A stretch of DNA of 64,000 nucleotides from Desulfosalsimonas propionicica (GCF_013761005.1 NZ_JACDUS010000002.1:248001-312000); one strand, 5' to 3'. Counted from the first letter of the stretch, positions 37,801 through 45,642 are shown. Notes: a model not told the origin generated them from the letters alone. Translations and numbers: made by a program.

Positions 37801-38369
37801 TTGTCCACGGAAACCGAAACCGACTCAACGGTGGTGTCAAACCCGGCTGATTGATCCGCAAACACCACCTGACCGTCTGTGAGACGCAATGACGCAACGG
37901 AAAAATAAACCGGGCTGCCGCCGTCTTCCGGATCCGCGGCTTGCTCTTTTTCATCCGCTCCGTCACCGCCGGCCAGATCCGAAAAATTAAAACTCCCGTC
38001 TGCCCGGCGGACCAAGTGTACGCGGGGCGCCTTGATCTCAACCGATTTGATCACCGCTCCCATTTTGACCGCAGAGGCCAGCTGCACATTGACAGCCGCC
38101 TGATCGGCTTCCAACAGGGCCTCTCCGTTATTCTGCACCACGGCCAGGCCGTTTACAGCCGCCCGAAACGTAAACGGATTGAAATCAATGTCTGCGATTG
38201 TGACTTTAGCGTTTAGTGCATCGGAAACCACGGCCGGCAGCTTCTTCTGGGCCACAATGGGCAGGATTACAAAACCGGCAATTGCGTAAACTGCCACAAT
38301 GCCGCCGGCAATCCAGCAAGCCAGCCGCAACCAGGACCAACGACGGGGAGAAGAAGATGATTTTTCCAT
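34827..38369 (-). CDS. AsmA-like DUF748 giant protein, 1180 residues
   Basis: One N-terminal membrane segment (residues about 17-40) anchors a very long periplasmic region of AsmA/TAM type. DUF748-like repeats recur: each has the pattern DPxxG..F..F.RLGFE.I.A and TVSP..A.RL.P (near 520-560, 630-680, 690-730, 860-900). The C-terminus carries an OmpA-like stretch (SFVDFAPGSAELTDKGQEKL). AsmA-fold proteins are thought to bridge lipids between membranes; the exact role is not known here. Its 3' end overlaps aroC by 37 bases. Confidence 0.85.
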   Translation of the reverse strand: MEKSSSSPRRWSWLRLACWIAGGIVAVYAIAGFVILPIVAQKKLPAVVSDALNAKVTIADIDFNPFTFRAAVNGLAVVQNNGEALLEADQAAVNVQLASAVKMGAVIKSVEIKAPRVHLVRRADGSFNFSDLAGGDGADEKEQAADPEDGGSPVYFSVASLRLTDGQVVFADQSAGFDTTVESVSVSVDNLSSEANAMADLEIRLQSREKETIAASGRLGLFPLSAEARIDAENLSVAHYAPFYQDFIGLEIADGRLDVSGDIIYPQPSPVSENPLLEKGQLRIRSLLIRDPDTGNAALNIDKFSLSGIRVNPEKRSVDVKNISTRGGKILCERAQNGTLNFSKLTAGSGSANGSDTDPPPEKTKPVPSPDPWNVHLGMISVSGYSAAYTDAVPKEPVSLGLDGITIRLYDMTLQQDHLTEWSFASLARPGIVSAQGAFQVNPVSADFDFRISEVDLAGAAPYAKDFGADIQKGIVHAAGSVEAGITPDGFLAKYTGEARIDDFTATDPKTGNNFLKFARLGFEDIQAEMADQLLVSLDRILIQEPQFAAGLGPDGRLLPSLLAGKNSENSASDRQKKPNSDTAEQKSEAGENEGGRTKAPGYEVTVNRVDLKNGGVVFTDQTVSPEIAGRLNPINAHVSGFRLDPEGAVFDFQLTDLALAGAGPLAAPYGADIQGGRVNLSGSVEAQTGDNSQTRFQGKARIEDFAAADPESGRPFFTFDRLGFENIRAESADVTTVALERVLLQKPVLTFGFEQDGRIFPPALAGGDSGDSGDTDEAADAARADGKNASGKDAPAGAGDGQLSGKPSFQADIRKIEMQAGELAFFDKTVSPPFATRLSPMDASISDVELDPENVTDFTVNGQLDGRSPFSVSGKIRPLSPKAMTLTDVSFENIEMPMFTPYFGKYLGYEIQKGKLHLDLGYQVDSLKLDGKNQVRLDQFYLGNKVQSDDAISLPLKLALALLRDRAGRIDLNVPVEGDMGNPQFRLGGVIFDAFVNLLKRLVTSPFSALASLVPGAEELSFVDFAPGSAELTDKGQEKLVNLATALYDRPSLRLLVRPGADRQKDREAFQQQKLKELVIAEKGTDAELLSEEEYEKILKKLCKSADIEIKDMSVPDMEAAFKQTIEIPDTRLRQLAVQRGSRVQSALLADDRIEAGRVFMESPKIADQPRVEFELEAE

Positions 38370-38446
38370 GGGTTAAAATAACCAAACTGTTTGAGGTTGC
38401 AGCAAAAATCCGGACACATTGAATAACTGGACATTGTTACTGCGAT

Positions 38447-38728
38447 TCAAATTTTTCTGCAGTCTTTAATCGCCTGATCAATGTCATTGGCATCAATGCC
38501 CTGAGCCTTGAGTTTACTTCCCACACACTGCCATAGATCATCTATATACCACTCAGGGACCCTGAATTCTTTGGTCGTATCAGTCCATAGTTGAACAGCC
38601 TCTTTAATATTGCTTAACGCCGATTCCTCGGTTGGACCATGCGCCATGCATCATGGCAGCTCCGGCACGTCAGCAACAAACGCCTTGTCCTCATTGCTCC
38701 AGTAAATAACGATTTCGTATTTATGCAT
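38447..38728 (-). pseudogene. HicB-family antitoxin, interrupted by in-frame TGA
   Basis: Reading from ATG 38728, the frame begins MHKYEIVIYWSNEDKAFVAD and continues VPELP, then hits TGA at 38651-38653, then CMAHGPTEESALSNIKEAV. HicB proteins normally read VPELPGCMAHG, so TGA replaces the conserved Gly codon (GGA to TGA needs one change). The C-terminal part could start again at ATG 38647. No hicA toxin is adjacent. A selenocysteine reading is unlikely, since Gly is expected there. Confidence 0.8.
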
Positions 38729-38810
38729 TTATAAATACCCGCTGTTTCTTATATTCATACGCATTTTTTCAGTATGATGCAACCACGTACAAAGTGTTCC
38801 GGCCCACGTA

Positions 38811-38842
38811 AAAACCCCCTCCTGCAAGCAGAAGGGGGTTTT
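38811..38842 (-). terminator. Terminator of ppdK
   Basis: On the minus strand, AAAACCCCCTTCTGC pairs with GCAGGAGGGGGTTTT and runs into TTTTT. It lies 27 bases past the ppdK stop. Confidence 0.85.
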
Positions 38843-38868
38843 GGGGGAGGGGGGAAAGTATAAAAAAA

Positions 38869-41580
38869 TCAGTTTTCTTCTTCCACAGCCGCCTGGGCTG
38901 CCGCCAGCCGGGCAATGGGCAGACGGTAGGGCGAGCAGCTCACATAATCAAACCCCGCCCTGTGGCAGAATTTCACAGACGGCCCATCACCGCCATGCTC
39001 GCCGCAAATGCCCACCTTGAGATCCGGCCGGGTGGTGCGCCCCTTTTTCACCGAGTCCTCGATCATGGGGGCAATGCTCTCCATGTCCAGTGTCTGAAAA
39101 GGATCTCTGGGCAGGATGCTGCGGTCCAGGTATTCGTTCATAAAGGTGACCATGTCATCGCGGGAAAACCCGAATGTCATCTGGGTGAGATCATTGGTGC
39201 CAAAGGAGAAAAACTGCGCGGTCTGCGCCATTTGATCAGAGAGCATGGCCGCCCGCGGAATTTCGATCATGGTACCGAAATCATAATCGATTTTATCAAT
39301 TCCCGCGGCCTGAACCACGTCTTCGTAAACCTGGTCCACGATTTGCTTCATGATATCGAGTTCTTTGACATCACAGGTCACCGGGATCATGATTTCAGGC
39401 CTGGGTTTTTTGCCCGCCTTGATCAGTTCGGCTGCGGCCTGCAGAATGGCGCGGATCTGGGCTTCTGCGATTTCCGGGTAGGTGATGCCCACGCGAACGC
39501 CCCTGTGGCCCATCATGGGGTTGGATTCCCGCAGGGCGTTGCTGCGCTTGATCACGGTTGCCACATCAATATTTAGGGCTTCTGCCAGCCGTTTCTGGTT
39601 TTCCTCGCTGTGGGGGACAAACTCGTGCAGCGGCGGATCCAGCAGCCGGATGGTCACGGGCCGGTCATCTAAAATTTCCAGGGTTTCCTTGATATCGTCT
39701 TTGACATGGGGAAACAGTTCATCCAAAGCCGCCCGGCGTTCGTCTTCGTTCACGCTCAAAATCATCTTGCGCAGCAGAAACAGCGGCTTTTCCGATCCCT
39801 TGCCGTAAAACATGTGCTCGGTGCGGTACAGCCCGATGCCCTCTGCGCCGAACTCCTTGGCCAGCTTCACGTCCTCTGCGGTTTCCGCGTTGGTGCGGAC
39901 CTTTAGCTTGCGGTATCGGTCCACAATGGCCATGAAATCCTTTAAACGCGGGTTTTCCGTGGCATCGATCATGGCCAGCTCGCCTTCGTACACATAGCCC
40001 TTGGTGCCGTTTAAGGTAAAGACATCGCCTTCCTTAAAAGTCTTGCCGTTTGTGGACACGGTGCGCTGCTGAAGGTCGATCTTGAGGTTGCCCGCGCCCA
40101 CAATGCAGCACTTGCCCCAGCCCCGGGCCACCAAGGCCGCATGGCTGGTCATCCCGCCACGGGCGGTCAAAATCGCCTCTGCCGCGCGCATGCCCTCAAC
40201 ATCCTCGGGGTTGGTCTCCTCGCGCACCAGGATTACATGCTTGCCTTCCCTGTACCATTTCACCGCATCATCTGAAGTAAACACGATTTGGCCGAACGCC
40301 CCGCCCGGGCCGGCGGGCAGGCCCTCTGCAATGGGGGTGGCCTTTTTTTCCGCTTCCGGATCCACCAGGGGATGGAGCATTTCGTTTAACTGATCCGCGG
40401 ACACGCGGGTGACAGCGAGTTTTTCGTCAATCAGGTTTTCGGCCAGCATGTCCATGGCCATATTCAGCGCGGCCATGCCCGTGCGTTTACCCACCCGGGT
40501 CTGGAGCATGTAGAGCTTGTTTTCCTGGATGGTAAACTCAATGTCCTGCATATCCTGGTAATGGGCCTCAAGCTTGTTTCGCACATCCACGATTTCTTTG
40601 TAGGTATCGGGCATGGCCTCTTCCAAAGAGGGCAGGTGCTTGTTCTGCTCGCTTTTGGTATCCATGTTTAGGGGATTGGGGGTGCGGATGCCGGCCACCA
40701 CGTCCTCGCCCTGGGCATTGGGCAGCCATTCCCCGTAAAATTTGTTTTCCCCGGTGGCCGGGTTGCGGGTAAAGGCCACGCCGGTTGCCGAGGTATCGCC
40801 CATGTTGCCGAATACCATACTCTGCACATTACATGCGGTTCCCCATTCATCCGGGATGCCCTCGATTCTGCGGTAGGACACGGCCCGCTTGCCGTTCCAG
40901 GATTTAAACACCGCACCAATGGCCTGCCAGAGCTGCTCCTTGGGATCATCGGGAAACTCGCTTCCCAGCACTTCTTTGATCTTTTTCTTGAACTTTTCAG
41001 ACAGCTCCTTGAGATCATCAGCGCTAAAATCCGTGTCCCCCTCATAGCCTTTCTGCTCTTTGATCTCATCCATGATATTGTCGAGCTGGGCCCGGATCTC
41101 TTCGCCCTCGTCCGGCTCGATACCCTCGGCCTTTTCCATGACCACGTCGGCAAACATCTGGATCAGCCGGCGGTAGGCATCCCACACAAACCGCTCATTT
41201 CCGGTTTTTTCAATCAAGCCTGGAATGGTCTTTGTGGTCAGGCCCACGTTTAACACGGTTTCCATCATCCCGGGCATGGATTTTCTGGCCCCGGACCGGC
41301 AGGAGACCAAAAGCGGGTTTTCCGGGTCCCCGTATTTCATGCCCATGAGCTTTTCGGTTTTGGCAAGAGCCGCTTCCACTTCCTGCTCCATGCCTTCGGG
41401 ATAGTCGCCGTGCTTCATGTAATACACACAACCATCCGTGGAAATGGTAAAGCCGGCCGGAACCGGCAGGCCGATGCGCGCCATCTCAGCTAAGTTGGCA
41501 CCCTTGCCGCCAAGCAGATTTTTCTGTGCCCCGCGCCCCTCCGCGGTTCCTTCGCCAAAAGTGTAAACATACTGGGTCAT
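38869..41580 (-). CDS. ppdK: Pyruvate, phosphate dikinase
   Basis: Interconverts pyruvate, ATP and phosphate with PEP, AMP and pyrophosphate. 903 residues: N-terminal ATP-grasp (LLGGKGANLAEMARIGLPVP), the swivelling domain with catalytic His in GGMTSHAALVARGWGK, and the C-terminal PEP-binding barrel (GTNDLTQMTFGFSRDD with GICGEHGGDGPS). Full length. Monocistronic, with its own promoter-like sequence and terminator. In this organism it probably feeds gluconeogenesis and the PEP needed for the aro genes. Confidence 0.98.
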   Translation of the reverse strand: MTQYVYTFGEGTAEGRGAQKNLLGGKGANLAEMARIGLPVPAGFTISTDGCVYYMKHGDYPEGMEQEVEAALAKTEKLMGMKYGDPENPLLVSCRSGARKSMPGMMETVLNVGLTTKTIPGLIEKTGNERFVWDAYRRLIQMFADVVMEKAEGIEPDEGEEIRAQLDNIMDEIKEQKGYEGDTDFSADDLKELSEKFKKKIKEVLGSEFPDDPKEQLWQAIGAVFKSWNGKRAVSYRRIEGIPDEWGTACNVQSMVFGNMGDTSATGVAFTRNPATGENKFYGEWLPNAQGEDVVAGIRTPNPLNMDTKSEQNKHLPSLEEAMPDTYKEIVDVRNKLEAHYQDMQDIEFTIQENKLYMLQTRVGKRTGMAALNMAMDMLAENLIDEKLAVTRVSADQLNEMLHPLVDPEAEKKATPIAEGLPAGPGGAFGQIVFTSDDAVKWYREGKHVILVREETNPEDVEGMRAAEAILTARGGMTSHAALVARGWGKCCIVGAGNLKIDLQQRTVSTNGKTFKEGDVFTLNGTKGYVYEGELAMIDATENPRLKDFMAIVDRYRKLKVRTNAETAEDVKLAKEFGAEGIGLYRTEHMFYGKGSEKPLFLLRKMILSVNEDERRAALDELFPHVKDDIKETLEILDDRPVTIRLLDPPLHEFVPHSEENQKRLAEALNIDVATVIKRSNALRESNPMMGHRGVRVGITYPEIAEAQIRAILQAAAELIKAGKKPRPEIMIPVTCDVKELDIMKQIVDQVYEDVVQAAGIDKIDYDFGTMIEIPRAAMLSDQMAQTAQFFSFGTNDLTQMTFGFSRDDMVTFMNEYLDRSILPRDPFQTLDMESIAPMIEDSVKKGRTTRPDLKVGICGEHGGDGPSVKFCHRAGFDYVSCSPYRLPIARLAAAQAAVEEEN

Positions 41581-41732
41581 GGTGGATAACTCCTTTTTTA
41601 TCTGAAATTAAATCAATAATGGAAAAAACCAATGTCCAGGAGTCGGAAACCGCCACGCATCAAATCCGGTGCGATCCCCCATGCTGATTCAAATATATAG
41701 TGAGAATAGGCAAATACAAATGAAAATTTAAC

Positions 41733-41762
41733 TATATAGCGATAAAACCGCAGATCAGTCAA
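41733..41762 (-). promoter_or_regulatory. Putative sigma-70 promoter of ppdK
   Basis: On the minus strand TTGACT (41757-41762) is followed after 18 bases by TATATA (41733-41738), about 150 bases before the ppdK start. Confidence 0.5.
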
Positions 41763-41891
41763 GGAAAAATTGGCAAACCCCGGCTGTTTTCAGCCATTAA
41801 AAACCGAAAATACAGGGTATTGCAGAATTTTTCTTGCAGGGCAAAACCAATCCTGGTATACCCCGAACAATGATTTCATTTGTGAGCATAC

Positions 41892-41926
41892 GACAAAAAT
41901 TGTCAACACTTCACCGAAAATTGTCA
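41892..41926 (+). promoter_or_regulatory. Candidate activator (PilR-like) binding sites
   Basis: AAAATTGTCA occurs at 41896-41905 and 41917-41926, exactly 21 bp apart (two helical turns). The first is also part of the inverted repeat GACAA-AAA-TTGTC. They lie about 110-140 bp upstream of the sigma-54 site, a normal distance for an enhancer-binding protein. Pseudomonas PilR sites also feature TGTC. Confidence 0.45.
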
Positions 41927-42032
41927 CCCGAAGCCCGCGGCCGGTTCCGCCAAAACCCTTCATCCTGCCAAACGATTCTTTTTTCCGTGTCATCTCAAAG
42001 TGTTGGAAAACTTTGCACAGGGCTTCTGGCTC

Positions 42033-42048
42033 CGGCACGCAAATTGCT
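42033..42048 (+). promoter_or_regulatory. Sigma-54 promoter of the major pilin gene
   Basis: CGGCACGCAAATTGCT matches the consensus TGGCACGNNNNTTGCW at every defined position except the first T. GG and GC have exact -24/-12 spacing. It predicts a transcript start near 42058, 80 bases before the pilin ATG. Confidence 0.82.
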
Positions 42049-42137
42049 CTATACCAAACGGAAACGGTTTCCAGGCAGACCTGAGCCTGAAAAAATTTGT
42101 CACCATTGAACACCAAACAAATAAAAAAGGAGGACAC

Positions 42138-42782
42138 ATGCTACAAAAATTAAGAGGTACCAACAACCAGGGTGGTTTCACCCTCATCGAACTGATGATT
42201 GTCATCGCCATCATCGGTATTCTGGCGGCAATTGCAGTGCCGCAGTTCATGTCCTACCGTGTTAGGGCCAACAACTCTTCGGCAGAAGCGGCCAATAAAA
42301 ACGCCCAGACAGCCCTTGCTGCGCTGAATTCCGATATTGGCTGTTACGGTCTCAGCGACGATACTGCAGATCTACTTAATGCAGTTGGTGGCGGTGGGGC
42401 CGGCACCGAGTTACAAGGTTCAGGTGGCTCAATTGCAGCGGCCACACAGAATAACGCAGGTGGGATGGTGACCGGCACCAGCCCGTCCACCGGTGCCATC
42501 AGTGGAGTGGGTATTACCATACCAGACGGTATCGATCTTCTGGCAAGTACAGAAGGCGCAAACAACGCAACATATCTGGTGATGACAGAGCATGAAGATG
42601 GCAACAGGGGTTTTGCCTCTGAGGCTGAAATTGCCGATGTCATGTATTATGTGCAAAATGATGGATGGAATGGTTCTCCTGGCATTGATGCCGCACCTCC
42701 TGGTATCAACGCAAACACTCTTGATATTGACGGTGCGGCTGGCGGCGGATCGCCCACAGCAGCCTGGAGTGCACTGAACTAA
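42138..42782 (+). CDS. pilA: Type IV major pilin-like protein (PilA)
   Basis: 214 residues. A short basic leader (MLQKLRGTNNQGG) is cut after Gly13, leaving Phe1 and Glu5 in FTLIELMIVIAIIGILAAIAV, the classic N-methylated hydrophobic helix. The globular part is Gly/Ala/Asn-rich (for example VGGGGAGTELQGSGGSIAAA) and longer than the geopilin class. ATG 42138 follows AAGGAGG. Processing by the PilD at 3.3-4.1 kb and sigma-54 control are inferred. A strong hairpin follows. Confidence 0.92.
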   Translation: MLQKLRGTNNQGGFTLIELMIVIAIIGILAAIAVPQFMSYRVRANNSSAEAANKNAQTALAALNSDIGCYGLSDDTADLLNAVGGGGAGTELQGSGGSIAAATQNNAGGMVTGTSPSTGAISGVGITIPDGIDLLASTEGANNATYLVMTEHEDGNRGFASEAEIADVMYYVQNDGWNGSPGIDAAPPGINANTLDIDGAAGGGSPTAAWSALN

Positions 42783-42802
42783 GATTGTAATTTCAAGTTG
42801 AC

Positions 42803-42848
42803 AAAAAGGGTATTTTTGAGGAATATATTCCTCAAAAATACCCTTTTT
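42803..42848 (+). terminator. Strong terminator after pilA
   Basis: AAAAAGGGTATTTTTGAGGA pairs perfectly with its complement across a short ATAT loop, ending in TTTTT. It separates abundant pilin transcription from the ABC genes 32 bases downstream. Confidence 0.9.
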
Positions 42849-42879
42849 ATATATTGAGCAGATATTTCCTGATTAAAAA

Positions 42880-43635
42880 ATGACAAACCCGATTTCTTTT
42901 CAAAAGGTAAGCAAAAAATTTCCCTCGGGATTGATAGAAAAGCACCGGGTGCTTGACCGGATATCCCTTGACATCCGGGAGGGAGAGGTTTTTGGTTTTC
43001 TGGGGCCCAATGGCGCGGGCAAAAGCACGGCCATTAATATCGCCATGGGGTTTATCATCCCGGATGAGGGAAACGTTTTTATTCATGACATTCCGGCCTT
43101 TCAGCCCCGCGCAAGAAAATACGTGGGGTATCTTCCTGAGCATCCCTGCCTTTATGAGCAGTTGTCTGCGGCCGAGCTTCTTGACTTTTGCGGGGCTGCA
43201 TCCGGGATTTCCCGGCGGGCCACCAGAGAGCAGGCAGACTTTCTGCTTGAGCGGTTAAACTTGCATTCTTTTAAAAACCGGCCTGTGCGAACCTATTCCA
43301 AGGGGATGAAACAGCGTTTGGGATTTGCCATGGCAATGATCGGCGACCCGCCTGTTTTGATACTTGATGAACCCATGTCCGGTCTTGATCCGCTGGGAAG
43401 AAATCTGATTACCAATATTATTTTAGATCTGAAAGCAAGGGGAAAAACAATTTTTTTCTCCACCCATATCCTAAACGATGTTGAAAAGCTGTGCGACCAC
43501 ATTGCAGTCATACACCAGGGCGGGATCCTTTACAACGGAACCATATCTGAACTTACAGGCGGCCCTGACAACGAGAACCTGGAAGCAGCATTTGTTTCTC
43601 TTATCAATACTTCCCGTATAGAAGAACATTTATGA
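42880..43635 (+). CDS. ABC transporter ATP-binding protein, pilus-linked
   Basis: 251 residues with Walker A GPNGAGKST near 46, signature TYSKGMKQRLG, Walker B VLILDEPMSGLDP and the switch His in STHILND. It belongs to the ABC-2 exporter class. It lies between the pilin and minor pilin genes and overlaps the permease by four bases. Myxococcus has an ABC pair (PilH, PilI) needed for type IV pili; the same role is plausible, not proven. Confidence 0.9.
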   Translation: MTNPISFQKVSKKFPSGLIEKHRVLDRISLDIREGEVFGFLGPNGAGKSTAINIAMGFIIPDEGNVFIHDIPAFQPRARKYVGYLPEHPCLYEQLSAAELLDFCGAASGISRRATREQADFLLERLNLHSFKNRPVRTYSKGMKQRLGFAMAMIGDPPVLILDEPMSGLDPLGRNLITNIILDLKARGKTIFFSTHILNDVEKLCDHIAVIHQGGILYNGTISELTGGPDNENLEAAFVSLINTSRIEEHL

Positions 43636-44444
43636 ATATCATATGGCAGTTATCCAGGATTACGTTTAAACAGGGCATTTACAGCAAGGTGCTTTACGGC
43701 ATTGTCCTGCTCTCGCTGATCCTTTTTGTTTCAAACCTTTTTATCACCCAATTGTTTTCTCTTGAAATCGGAAAGGTGGCTATTGATGTGGGCTTTGCGG
43801 TATTTTCCCTTGCAGGGCTTTCCATTGTTTTTTTTATGGGCATAGGAATGATAAGCAGGGATATTCACCAGAAAAACATCCGCATGGTGATCTGCCACCC
43901 GGTTTCAAGGTGGCAATACGTGGCGGGAAAATTTGCAGGGCTATGCCTTTTTCTGCTTGTTGCCGTGGCTGTATTGGGCGTTTTTTCCGCTTTTTCGCTG
44001 TGGCTGGGCACGGTTTCTGCCGGCGGTATTCAGGCCCTTCGCAATTTTTCCTGGCTTATGCTGTTTGCTACCATATTGTCACATCTGCTGGCGTTGTTAA
44101 TCATTCTTGCCGTGGGCTTTCTTTTTACAGTAATAACCAGCAGCGGATACCTGGCAATGCTTCTGACATTTGTTGTCTATATTATCGGAAATACGCTTGA
44201 TACGGTTGTAAAAGTTCTTGTGCAGGGAGAGCATGTTCAGGCGGATTTGTTCTTTACAAACGGATTAAAATTATTGTCATGGATCTTTCCCAATCTTTCC
44301 GCCTTTGATCTCAAGGTTTATCTTTCTTACGGGCTTTCCTGCGAGCTTTCCAGCCTGTTATGGCTCGGTGCCTACGGGATTTCATATATTTTACTGCTTT
44401 TGTTTTTAACAGCGGCCATGTTACATAAAAAAGACTTATGCTGA
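43632..44444 (+). CDS. ABC-2 type permease, pilus-linked
   Basis: 270 residues and about six membrane segments. The first cytoplasmic loop has the ABC-2 pattern GMISRDIHQKNIRMVICHPV. It partners the upstream ATPase (ATGA overlap) and overlaps the next gene by seven bases, so the three form one translationally coupled unit. The cargo is unknown; a PilI-like role in pilus assembly is inferred from position. Confidence 0.87.
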   Translation: MNIIWQLSRITFKQGIYSKVLYGIVLLSLILFVSNLFITQLFSLEIGKVAIDVGFAVFSLAGLSIVFFMGIGMISRDIHQKNIRMVICHPVSRWQYVAGKFAGLCLFLLVAVAVLGVFSAFSLWLGTVSAGGIQALRNFSWLMLFATILSHLLALLIILAVGFLFTVITSSGYLAMLLTFVVYIIGNTLDTVVKVLVQGEHVQADLFFTNGLKLLSWIFPNLSAFDLKVYLSYGLSCELSSLLWLGAYGISYILLLLFLTAAMLHKKDLC

Positions 44445-45265
44445 GATTTCAAAAGACAAAAATTATTTTCACCATCGTGACTGTTTTTTTAGTATTTTTT
44501 GTTTATGTCTACAGCCTGCACAATGTTAACCAATATTTAGAAAACACCCGGTCACATGAACGGATCGAGGCCTCTGCCGTGCCCCCGGCTCTTTTAAAGG
44601 TTGCAGCGGGTGAATTCAAGGGTCTTATGGCGGATTACCTTCTTTTAAAAGGTGTTTCGTTTTTGGGCGGCCGACATGAAACCACAGAAAGAGACATGAA
44701 TGCCATCCACACTCTTTTTAAGCAGTCTCTGGCCCTGGATCCGTATTTTCTGCAGACCTGTTATTTTACCCAAGCCTATCTGGCATGGCATGGTGAAAAA
44801 TACAAGGATGCCATCGAACTTTTAAAGATCTCAAACAACCATCGTAGCTGGGACTGGCAACCCGCATTTTTTATCGGTTTTGATTACCATTATTTTTTAA
44901 ATGACAATATCAAAGCATCCAAATATCTTATGGAGGCAGCAAAAAAGCCGGGGGCCAGCCCGTTTCTTGCCAATCTTGCAGCAAGGCTTTCACAAAAAGG
45001 CGGTCAGACCGAAGCAGCCATTGCGTTTCTCAAAAGCATGCGCCTGCAGACAAAGGATGAACTTGTAAAAGAACAGCTCAATAAGCGTATAAAGGCCCTG
45101 GAAGAGGTGAAAATATTGGAAAAAGGTATTGCGCGATACAAGGAAAAATTTAGCCGCCCACCTCAATCACTGGATGATCTTGTCAATTCCGGCATTTTAT
45201 CCGGGCTGCCTGAAAATCCATACGGCAAACGCTTTGTTTTTAAAGACGGGGAGATAGAATTCTAA
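44438..45265 (+). CDS. Membrane-anchored TPR-like protein, pilus-linked
   Basis: 275 residues. One N-terminal membrane helix (IIFTIVTVFLVFFVYVYS), then a helical, TPR-like region (FKQSLALDPYFLQTCYFTQA, YKDAIELLKIS, EAAIAFLKSMR). The C-terminal 40 residues (LVNSGILSGLPENPYGKRF) resemble the end of GspG-type pseudopilins. The family is not recognised by name. Coupled to the ABC pair, it may be the third component of the exporter, at the position Myxococcus PilG would occupy. Confidence 0.75.
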   Translation: MLRFQKTKIIFTIVTVFLVFFVYVYSLHNVNQYLENTRSHERIEASAVPPALLKVAAGEFKGLMADYLLLKGVSFLGGRHETTERDMNAIHTLFKQSLALDPYFLQTCYFTQAYLAWHGEKYKDAIELLKISNNHRSWDWQPAFFIGFDYHYFLNDNIKASKYLMEAAKKPGASPFLANLAARLSQKGGQTEAAIAFLKSMRLQTKDELVKEQLNKRIKALEEVKILEKGIARYKEKFSRPPQSLDDLVNSGILSGLPENPYGKRFVFKDGEIEF

Positions 45266-45583
45266 AGTATCTATCCATTTCTCTCAGAACTACCTGATCA
45301 TAAACATACGAAATCGGCAGTTACTGACAAACCGATCGCCACAACAAAAATCTCCCTGAACCAGCCGCGCAATGACTTTCTGATTTTGTGAAAAATCTTC
45401 TTGGCCGTTGCCGATTTTAAAATATTTTATAGATGCTATTAAAATTTTTAACAGTACTATGCCACACATGTTTTTTTTGTGCACGGCCATATAAATACAA
45501 CACCAGGCTGTCCATGTACGGAAAACAGCCAAACAGAAAAAGAAAAAAGTTCCGAAAAAGTCGCCCGAAAAGGCAAAAATACA
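45266..45583. other. Intergenic, no gene
   Basis: AT-rich stretch between the ABC unit and the minor pilin operon. An open frame from 45433 runs into the next gene, but its product is a basic, unconserved string without a ribosome site, and a sigma-54-like promoter lies inside it. I see nothing else. Confidence 0.5.
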
Positions 45584-45600
45584 CTGGTATGAAATTTGCA
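45584..45600 (+). promoter_or_regulatory. Sigma-54-like promoter of the minor pilin operon
   Basis: CTGGTATGAAATTTGCA keeps the invariant GG and GC at -24/-12 spacing and a full TTGCA. It differs from the consensus at two C positions. The predicted start near 45612 leaves a 30-base leader with GGAGGG before ATG 45643. Confidence 0.6.
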
Positions 45601-45642
45601 GCCATGACAGCAGGCAGAAAAAGATCACATAATGGAGGGAAA

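Larger units (their letters stand above)
41763..42137. other. Pilin upstream region, no gene
   Basis: Between the ppdK promoter and the pilin start there is no convincing gene; short frames lack ribosome sites. The stretch holds two AAAATTGTCA repeats (41896-41926), a sigma-54-type promoter (42033-42048) and an untranslated leader of about 80 bases ending in AAGGAGG. Confidence 0.6.

Noticed and set aside
38651-38653. UGA in hicB as a second selenocysteine codon
   Set aside because: The residue expected is Gly, not Cys, and Sec in HicB is unknown to me; a nonsense mutation is simpler.
41770-42084. 104-residue plus-strand open frame upstream of pilA
   Set aside because: No ribosome site, no conserved pattern, and it contains the pilin promoter and activator sites.
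41763-42137. c-di-GMP (GEMM) riboswitch before pilA
   Set aside because: The conserved GCAAAG-type repeats are absent from the leader.
45433-45642. N-terminal extension of the FimT-type gene starting at 45433
   Set aside because: Product is basic and unconserved, has no ribosome site, and would place 70 residues before a classic prepilin leader; a sigma-54-like promoter lies within it.
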